A program made the translations under genes and the position numbers. Positions 9,601-14,513 of a DNA stretch of 24,426 nucleotides are shown here, piece after piece. The DNA comes from Candidatus Delongbacteria bacterium (GTDB taxonomy: Bacteria > UBA4055): assembly GCA_016937995.1 (NCBI GenBank), contig JAFGVM010000075.1, positions 1 through 24,426 on the forward strand, given 5' to 3'. Under the pieces are notes generated by a model, which did no database searches, was not told the DNA's origin, and was given only the letters and a program-made list of their open reading frames with translations. Position 1 is the stretch's first letter. Each line of letters opens with the position of its first letter.

Positions 9601-10190
9601 TTTCCGGTCATCCTCTTGATAAATACAAGGACCTTATTAAAGCTTTGTCCATCAATCAGAAAGTTCTGACAACATCTTTTACAGACAACTATACCTTTAC
9701 TCTTGGTGGTATGCTTAGAAATAAAAGGATCAGGTCCACAAAGACAAATAACCTGATGGCAAATCTTACAGTTACGACTTACTATGGTGATGAGGAGCTG
9801 GTACTCTTTCCAAAAAAATTTGAAGAATACAATGAAAAACTATTAGAAAATGAAGTTTATTTTTTTAAACTGAGATTTCAGAGACAGGGTGAGTATTTCA
9901 GCCTGATAGTCGATGAAGTCTACGATTACGAAAGGGCAAAGCAAATGTTCGGAGAAAAAACAAATACTGTGAAGATCAATTTTAATCCCCAGGATCTTAA
10001 TGAGATCATTGTTGAGAATTTTATTCAACATCTTCAAAACCACAAAGGTAACAAAGAACTTTATTTTAAGGTCAGTGGTCAGAAGGAGAAGGAAATTTTG
10101 TTAAAATCCTCTTCATACAAGGTTTCAGGGTCACTTCAGTTTGTGAAAGGGGTTAAGCAGATCCTGGGTGAAAATTCCATCGATTTTTGA
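6672..10190 (+). CDS. dnaE: DNA polymerase III subunit alpha (DnaE)
   Basis: This is the replicative C-family polymerase, 1172 residues, a full DnaE length. The N-terminal PHP domain (about 1-210) keeps metal-binding residues in HLHNHSHYSTLDG (5-17) and AITDHGN, so PHP activity may be retained. The palm has GPGRGSAAGS and PDIDID (415-420), with Asp416 and Asp418 as catalytic carboxylates and a third at Asp570 (KMDFLGLRTL). Thumb and fingers motifs (ALYRPGPMDYIP, TVYQEQVM, AFNRSHSVCYAYVAY) are complete. A helix-hairpin-helix region and an OB fold follow (about 980-1080), with the family's usual VSGHPLDKY before it. There is no exonuclease insertion, so it is DnaE and not PolC. Confidence 0.98.
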   Translation: MSFVHLHNHSHYSTLDGLSKPKNMIQKAVELKQTAMAITDHGNMMGVIDFYKNAKKQNVKPIIGIEAYLVNNRKVKEKGEKRNHLVLLAKNTTGYKNLIYMSTQASLTGFYHKPRIDYKLLEEHSEGLIGLSACLAGEIPRLIIDNKTEEARKAALKYQNIFGKGNFYLEVQYHPEIAEQEKVNRELLRISKETGIGLVATNDTHYVEKDDDIIQDVLVCVNTGKILSEQNNRLCMMGGNYSILSTQEMEKNFKDYPGAIENTVKIADMCNLEIEFDQSLLPKYECPDGMTEDAYLTKLCDIGLNKRYGIDKDKNGKYILSSDRQLSELPIPFEEIIERLEFELKTVNNMEFPGYFLIVQDFVNWAKENGILVGPGRGSAAGSVISYLTGITNVDPLKYGLLFERFLNPERISMPDIDIDIQDDERDKVLDYVKDKYGRDNVCQVVTYQTMAAKNSIRDIGRVMDIPLDQVNKITEKISGKPGTTISSSLKEKDFKSIYDANKLNKELIDKANRIEGTIRGTGTHACAVIISDKPVHEYVPLQYPPKDSKTVITQYEGPQLDDLGLLKMDFLGLRTLSIIANALKYIKKQTGKSIDIDNIPFNDKKVYDLFSQGNTNGIFQFESAGMKKHLRELKPDKFEYLYAMNALYRPGPMDYIPSFIARKHGKEKVEYDHPLMEKYLKDTYGITVYQEQVMILSRELAGFTRGESDMLRKAMGKKIKKLLADLKKKFVKGCNNNQKFIDGCKEYKVDINKTVEKIWSDWEAFGNYAFNRSHSVCYAYVAYQSAYLKVNYPIQFMTAMLNSVKNNSDKVLEYIDECENMNIEIVRPDVNYSGMEFEPTEDGKISFGLLAIKNVGEKAIESIINTREGSGIYKNIYDFLDRIDISKANKRTIEHLSRAGALDSLGHKRSQIVNSLEDLLPHFQKIASRKLDWDNSLFGDETEHDIVIDHPPLLDIDEYDKNSMLEQEKELIGLYVSGHPLDKYKDLIKALSINQKVLTTSFTDNYTFTLGGMLRNKRIRSTKTNNLMANLTVTTYYGDEELVLFPKKFEEYNEKLLENEVYFFKLRFQRQGEYFSLIVDEVYDYERAKQMFGEKTNTVKINFNPQDLNEIIVENFIQHLQNHKGNKELYFKVSGQKEKEILLKSSSYKVSGSLQFVKGVKQILGENSIDF

Positions 10191-10299
10191 TCTGAAAAAA
10201 TCACAAAGTAATTAAGGTTTTTATTAAATGGTCACTCGGAGCTTATTTCCGGGTCTTAAAAACCAAATCAGATACATACTGAAAAGAAAGCATTTATTT

Positions 10300-11523
10300 A
10301 TGATCAAAAACTATATAATACGGATTTTTTTATTTCTGTTCCTGAATGCATTATTTGCTGAACCGATTCTTTATTTTAGAGATCTGAGCAAAACACCTAA
10401 GTTATTATATCAGGTGGAGGAAGAGCTTATTGCCAGCCGGTCTGACAGTCTTCGAAATAGAATTTCTGAAATTCCTATAGGGGAAAGGCTATTAAATCAA
10501 CTTGTGAAAAAGATATATGTTTCATCTGCGAAATATCTAAATTTTAAATACACACCCTCAGAGTATGTTGATACATTGACATTCGTAGAAAGCATTTTGG
10601 AGGATCTTAGTAATTCAAACTATTTTCAGAAGAGAAAAACGTCATGGGATGACACTTCTCTGATCAATTATTTAACATTTAAGATAGAGTTGCATTTTCT
10701 TGAAGAATATCTGAATAGATTTGATATTAAAAAATTTAAAGACTCAGATATTTATAATGACATAATCGATCAAGCGAGAAAAGATTCTTTAGAAATAAAC
10801 AAGATCGATACTTTATTGTCACAAATTAAAACACTTAAATTCGACCCGTTGCATTTTTATTATAAACCCAATTCTATCAAAGAACAACAATGGGTTGATA
10901 AATTCGATATTAATAAATTCAATTTTGAAAGACTTGAGAAGTTCTATAACGATCATGCAGATGTTCTTGAAAGAACAGAGGATGAATACAAAGTGAACAA
11001 AGAGATCATTATTGCAATTTTAAGAAAAGAGACAAATCTTGGAGAATATAAACTTTCATATAATCCTTTTCAGGTATTATTAGGCCAAGCACAATTTGGT
11101 ATATTGAACCCCATGTTGAATGATTCTGATAAAGATAAACAGAAAAAGAGGATCGAGAGATTAAAACGTTCCGCACAGAGAAGTTTGTATCATATTATCA
11201 AATATTCAATTGAGAACGGTTTTAAAGCTGATGATATTAAGAGTAATTTTGTAGGTGCTGTAGGTCACACACAGTTCATGCCGTTCAACCTATATCTTGC
11301 AAGAGACGGGGATTATGACGGGAAAGCTGATCTGTCAAATATGGATGATGCGATCATAAGTATCGGTAATTTTCTTAATCATAACGGCTGGAAGACCTAT
11401 ATTCCTTTGAATAAGCAGAATAAGGACAGGATCATTAAACAGATCCTGAAATATAATACAAGTGACAGTTATGCTGACGCTGTTTTTCAAATAGCATTAA
11501 GACTTTCAGAAAGACTTAAGTAA
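10300..11523 (+). CDS. mltB: Lytic murein transglycosylase, MltB-like (GH103/SLT_2)
   Basis: This enzyme cleaves the MurNAc-GlcNAc bond of peptidoglycan to form anhydro-muropeptides. From ATG 10300 it has 407 residues and begins with a convincing signal peptide of about 22 residues (basic, then a hydrophobic FLFLFLNALFA, then EP). An upstream in-frame ATG at 10228 adds 24 basic residues that would spoil the signal, so I prefer 10300. The catalytic glutamate is probably Glu244 in ILRKETNLGEY, the MltB pattern. GAVGHTQFMPFN, a DGDYDGKADL segment and NFLNHNGWKTY are typical of the family's C-terminal half. No lipobox Cys is seen at the signal end, so it is likely soluble in the periplasm. The N-terminal 200 residues are not recognisable. 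Confidence 0.88.
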   Translation: MIKNYIIRIFLFLFLNALFAEPILYFRDLSKTPKLLYQVEEELIASRSDSLRNRISEIPIGERLLNQLVKKIYVSSAKYLNFKYTPSEYVDTLTFVESILEDLSNSNYFQKRKTSWDDTSLINYLTFKIELHFLEEYLNRFDIKKFKDSDIYNDIIDQARKDSLEINKIDTLLSQIKTLKFDPLHFYYKPNSIKEQQWVDKFDINKFNFERLEKFYNDHADVLERTEDEYKVNKEIIIAILRKETNLGEYKLSYNPFQVLLGQAQFGILNPMLNDSDKDKQKKRIERLKRSAQRSLYHIIKYSIENGFKADDIKSNFVGAVGHTQFMPFNLYLARDGDYDGKADLSNMDDAIISIGNFLNHNGWKTYIPLNKQNKDRIIKQILKYNTSDSYADAVFQIALRLSERLK

Positions 11524-11545
11524 GATTTGCTCACTTTACACAGTC

Positions 11546-11565
11546 ACCTTGAATTTTTTCAGGGT
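11546..11565 (+). terminator. Weak hairpin after mltB
   Basis: ACCTTGAA (11546-11553) pairs with TTCAGGGT (11558-11565) over a TTTT loop; all eight pairs form if one G-U is allowed. It lies 22 nt after the mltB stop. The following T-run is interrupted (CTATTTATAC), so termination may be inefficient. Confidence 0.4.
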
Positions 11566-11672
11566 CTATTTATACATAACTAAATATTACTAATAAATAA
11601 TGTTGCATATAATTTATACTTTTGATAGTTTTATCTTGATAAATGAAAAAAAAATTACAAAATATTTCACTA

Positions 11673-11710
11673 GGTCACTATTTGACCCGGCAGTTGGTTT
11701 ATATTACAAA
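11673..11710 (+). promoter_or_regulatory. Candidate cas6/cas operon promoter with overlapping dyad
   Basis: TTGACC (11682-11687) and TACAAA (11705-11710) are separated by 17 bp and fit a sigma70-type promoter with a degenerate -10. Transcription would begin about 17 nt before the cas6 ATG at 11734. A dyad GGTCA-N5-TGACC (11673-11687) covers the -35 element, an arrangement typical of a repressor operator. Both assignments are inferences from pattern only. Confidence 0.35.
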
Positions 11711-11733
11711 TGTGTGAATAAAAGAGGTTTAAA

Positions 11734-12396
11734 ATGAAATTAAAAACTACGGTAGTGTTATTACCCGATTTAAAGATCAAGCGCTCTGAGCTGCATAAAG
11801 TAAGAGGATTTTTCTCTTCGAAATATAATGAAAATAATCTGATACATAATCACGATGGCGATAAGTTCATCCACAGATATCCTGCAGTTCAATTTAAAAC
11901 AATAGATAATATTTTGTATATTTATTCTTTCTCTTCAGATACTGAAGATGTTTTTAAGGATATCTTTCTAACAGACTATGAACTTGATATAGAAGGGAAG
12001 AAGTATAGTATTAATGAAAAGCAGATCGAAGTCAAAGATCTTGAACTGAATGATAGTGAAGATTATTTCAAATATGAATTTTATTCTCATTGGATAGCCT
12101 TAAATCAAAAGAACTTTGAAGAATACATGAAATTAAAATTTCAGGATGAAAAAGACGCAAAATTAAAATCAATTATAATCCAGAATATAATCTCAGTCTG
12201 TAAATTTGCAGGATATACGATACAAAATAAGCTTGAAGTTAAAGAATTGAATTTAAAACCCGTAATGACTAATTTAAAAGGAATGGAAATTCTTGCATTC
12301 AAAGGTGATTTTGAGATTAATTTTATATTACCGGATTACATAGGACTAGGCAAAAGTGTATCAAGAGGATTTGGGAATGTCAGGAGAGTGAAATGA
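11734..12396 (+). CDS. cas6: CRISPR-associated endoribonuclease Cas6
   Basis: Cas6 cuts the pre-crRNA within each repeat to give crRNAs with an 8-nt 5' handle. This protein is 220 residues, short but within the family range. The call rests on the glycine-rich C-terminal loop GLGKSVSRGFGNVRRV (204-219), a hallmark of Cas6 RAMP proteins, and on an N-terminal TTVVLLPDLKI beta strand followed by the HKVRGFF helix. Several histidines near the N-terminus (HNHDGDKFIHRYP, about 38-50) are candidate catalytic residues. AGAGGT precedes the ATG. It is the first gene of the cas operon, and its TGA overlaps the next start as ATGA, coupling it to an unusual accessory gene. Confidence 0.88.
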   Translation: MKLKTTVVLLPDLKIKRSELHKVRGFFSSKYNENNLIHNHDGDKFIHRYPAVQFKTIDNILYIYSFSSDTEDVFKDIFLTDYELDIEGKKYSINEKQIEVKDLELNDSEDYFKYEFYSHWIALNQKNFEEYMKLKFQDEKDAKLKSIIIQNIISVCKFAGYTIQNKLEVKELNLKPVMTNLKGMEILAFKGDFEINFILPDYIGLGKSVSRGFGNVRRVK

Positions 12397-14057
12397 ATGA
12401 AAACGAACTAAAAAATTATTTAATTCAGAATTATCCTGTCGAAGATGAGACCTGTGAATGGAAAGAGTTTTATTCTTTGAAGCACAGCACTTCCGGTGAC
12501 GAAGGGAAAGATATTGTTTCTTATATATCCGCAATCTCAAACATGAACGGCGGGCAATTAGTTGTAGGCGTAGAAGATCAAACTATGAATATTAGTGGTA
12601 TTAAGGATTTTAACAAATTCAATAAAATCAGGATTAAGCTTAAAATACTTCTTGATTGCACAAATTTAAGTTCGGAAAAATTTGAAATTGAAGAATTTAT
12701 TACAGATGATACTCATAAAATCGTTTGGATTTTTCATATTCCAAAGCACACATACAGACTTCCTGTTTATGCGCACAGAAAAGCTTGGCAAAGAATTGGT
12801 GACAGTCTTGTTGAAATGACCCGCGTTAGATTAAATACAATTCTTTCCGAAGTCAGACCATCAGAGGATTGGTCAGCTGAAATAATAAATGAAGCTTCTT
12901 TAGAAGATCTTGACCCTCAGGCAATTGAAAAGGCAAGAATTGAATTTAAAAAGAGAAATTCAAAGTATAGAGATGAAGTTGACAAATGGGATGATAAAAA
13001 ATTTCTTAACAAGGCTAAAATTACAAAGAAAGGGAAAATTACCCGTACCGCTATGATTTTACTGGGAAAAGATGAGGAGGAGCATTTCCTTGGTTCATGT
13101 GTAAAAATAAGGTGGAATCTCAAAACTATTGATAATCAGGATAAAGACTTTGAAATATTCTCAATCCCCTTTCTGCTAACCGTGGATGATGTATGCAAAA
13201 AGATCAGAAATTTAAAATATCGTTATTTACGAAAAGGTTCGATGTTCCCTGACGAATTTTTGAAATACGAACCGTTTTCTATCAGGGAAAGCATTCACAA
13301 CGCTTTAGCGCATCAGGATTATTCTTACGGTGCCAGAATAAATGTAGTTGAAATTGAAGACGATCATTTGATTTTTTCAAATTACGGATCGTTTCTACCA
13401 AAGTCTGTTGAAGATGTGGTTTTAAAAGATTCTCCCGAAGAATTATACAGAAATCCGTTCCTTGTCGAAGCCATGAAAAACCTTGATATGATTGAAACTC
13501 AGGGTGGCGGTCTAAGGAAAATATTCAATTTCCAAAAACAACGATTTTTCCCGATGCCAGATTTTGATTTCTCAGATAACAAGGTAAAGGTAATTATTAC
13601 CGGAAAAGTAATTGACGATGAATTTGCGGATATTCTTATTCAAAATCCAAATATTTCAATGAGTGATATTCTTTTACTGGACAAAGTTCAAAAGAAAAAA
13701 TATATGTCGGACGATGAATTTAAATACCTGAAAAAAATGAAATATGTTGAGGGTCGAAAACCGAATATTTACATTTCAAAGGATGTACTTGAGCCAGTCA
13801 AAGATGAAACGATGAAAGCTGATTACATTAGAAATAAAGGTTTCGATGATACTTACTGCAAAGATTTAATTCTTAATTACATTAAAGAATGGGGGAGCAT
13901 CACCAGAAATCAGGCTGAAAAATTGTTATGGGATAAACTATCGGATGTTCTGTCTGATGAATCAAAGAAGAATAAAGTACAAAATTTATTCCAAAAACTT
14001 AAGAGTGAGAATCGAATATCATTGGGTAAAAGAAAAAAATGGGAATTAAAAAAGTAA
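12393..14057 (+). CDS. Schlafen/AlbA_2 domain protein with C-terminal HATPase-like and winged-helix regions
   Basis: The protein has 554 residues. An N-terminal AlbA_2 (Schlafen-type) domain spans about 18-130, seen as CEWKEF (21-26), a SYISAISNMNGGQLVVGVED run (43-62) and an SGI motif. The middle (about 270-400) resembles the HATPase_c_4 module of COG2865-type regulators: RESIHNALAHQDYS with His302-Asn303, DDHLIFSNYGSF, and ETQGGGLRKIF with Gly371-373. The last 70 residues (from CKDLILNYIKEWGSITRNQAEKLL) look like a winged helix. This family includes putative ATP-dependent transcriptional regulators, and some Schlafen relatives act on nucleic acids or in defence. The start overlaps cas6 by ATGA, so it is expressed with the cas genes. 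A 42-bp repeat block starts 3 nt past its stop. Its role in CRISPR is unknown; autoregulator of the operon is my leading guess. Confidence 0.82.
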   Translation: MNENELKNYLIQNYPVEDETCEWKEFYSLKHSTSGDEGKDIVSYISAISNMNGGQLVVGVEDQTMNISGIKDFNKFNKIRIKLKILLDCTNLSSEKFEIEEFITDDTHKIVWIFHIPKHTYRLPVYAHRKAWQRIGDSLVEMTRVRLNTILSEVRPSEDWSAEIINEASLEDLDPQAIEKARIEFKKRNSKYRDEVDKWDDKKFLNKAKITKKGKITRTAMILLGKDEEEHFLGSCVKIRWNLKTIDNQDKDFEIFSIPFLLTVDDVCKKIRNLKYRYLRKGSMFPDEFLKYEPFSIRESIHNALAHQDYSYGARINVVEIEDDHLIFSNYGSFLPKSVEDVVLKDSPEELYRNPFLVEAMKNLDMIETQGGGLRKIFNFQKQRFFPMPDFDFSDNKVKVIITGKVIDDEFADILIQNPNISMSDILLLDKVQKKKYMSDDEFKYLKKMKYVEGRKPNIYISKDVLEPVKDETMKADYIRNKGFDDTYCKDLILNYIKEWGSITRNQAEKLLWDKLSDVLSDESKKNKVQNLFQKLKSENRISLGKRKKWELKK

Positions 14058-14059
14058 TT

Positions 14060-14213
14060 ATGAGAACTTATACGAAGTCATGCGTAATTTTATACGAACT
14101 TACGAGAACTTATACGAAGTCATGCGTAATTTTATACGAACTTATGAGAACTTATACGAAGTCATGCGTAATTTTATACGAACTTATGAGAACTTATACG
14201 AAGTCATGCGTAA
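14060..14213. repeat. 42-bp tandem repeat, about 3.7 copies, iteron-like
   Basis: Units start at 14060, 14102, 14144 and 14186; the last stops matching at about 14213. Each begins A(T/C)GAGAACTTATACGAAG. Copies differ by a single base (C at 14103), so the expansion is recent or held by selection. Within each unit TTATACGAA occurs twice. The seven occurrences start at 14068, 14090, 14110, 14132, 14152, 14174 and 14194, spaced alternately 22 and 20 bp, about two helical turns, all in the same orientation. This is the geometry of a multi-site protein-binding array. Because 42 is divisible by 3, two forward frames stay open through it; I do not treat either as a stand-alone gene. Confidence 0.9.
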
Positions 14214-14513
14214 AAATGTGCGAGCGGTTTGGAATGCGACCGAACATAAGTCGGTTACAAATTTGAACCAGTAGAAATAAAAAAGGAAAAGTGAAATGGA
14301 TAAACAACTCTTCGTTTCGTATTATCTTGTTTCATTACCGGACATTGAAGAACTTAAAGAATTTATGCGTAAAGAAATGACCATGAAGGAAGCTGATGTG
14401 ACAAGCAGGAAGAGGATAAAAGGAAAAATAGGAAGTATTGGGATTTCAACCCGTGAAATTTGACAGGTTAAGAATATTAAGATGGTAAATAGAAAAGAAA
14501 AAAGAGGTAATCT
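14214..14513 (+). other. Spacer between repeat block and cas8b
   Basis: This 300-bp stretch separates the repeat block from cas8b. It holds a short hairpin ACCGA/TCGGT (14239-14243, 14251-14255; 7-nt loop, no T-run) and one small ORF listed separately. A perfect TTGACA at 14460-14465 has no good -10 partner at normal spacing. I see no other gene or mobile element. Confidence 0.5.
14296..14463 (+). CDS. Small hypothetical protein, 55 aa
   Basis: An ATG at 14296 opens a 55-codon frame ending in TGA at 14461-14463. AAAAGGAAAAG at 14281-14291 provides a reasonable ribosome binding site about 8 nt upstream. The product starts MDKQLFVSYYLVSLPDIEEL, continues with a charged helical EFMRKEM segment, then a very basic SRKRIKGKIG stretch. 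It has no Cys, signal peptide or recognised domain. It could be a genuine small CRISPR-locus protein, the stub of a decayed gene, or chance. cas8b starts 50 nt downstream. No function is assigned. Confidence 0.4.
   Translation: MDKQLFVSYYLVSLPDIEELKEFMRKEMTMKEADVTSRKRIKGKIGSIGISTREI

Noticed and set aside
10182-10202. Hairpin GATTTTT/AAAAATC at the dnaE stop
   Set aside because: The stem is almost all A-T and no T-run follows, so it is not a credible terminator.
11600-11737. 45-codon ORF ending in an ATGA overlap with cas6
   Set aside because: No Shine-Dalgarno, AT-driven composition, and it covers the best cas6 promoter candidate. Chance is more likely.
14239-14255. ACCGA/TCGGT hairpin after the repeat block
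   Set aside because: Five pairs and no following T-run; too weak to call a terminator.
14039-14266. Two overlapping + frames of 64-75 codons through the 42-bp repeat
   Set aside because: Both stay open only because the repeat length is a multiple of three. Neither has a ribosome binding site or family resemblance, so I did not annotate them as genes (a frameshift tail is noted as a finding).
14460-14488. Perfect TTGACA upstream of cas8b as a promoter
   Set aside because: No acceptable -10 hexamer at 15-19 bp; TAAATA at 20 bp is too far. Left as a possibility only.
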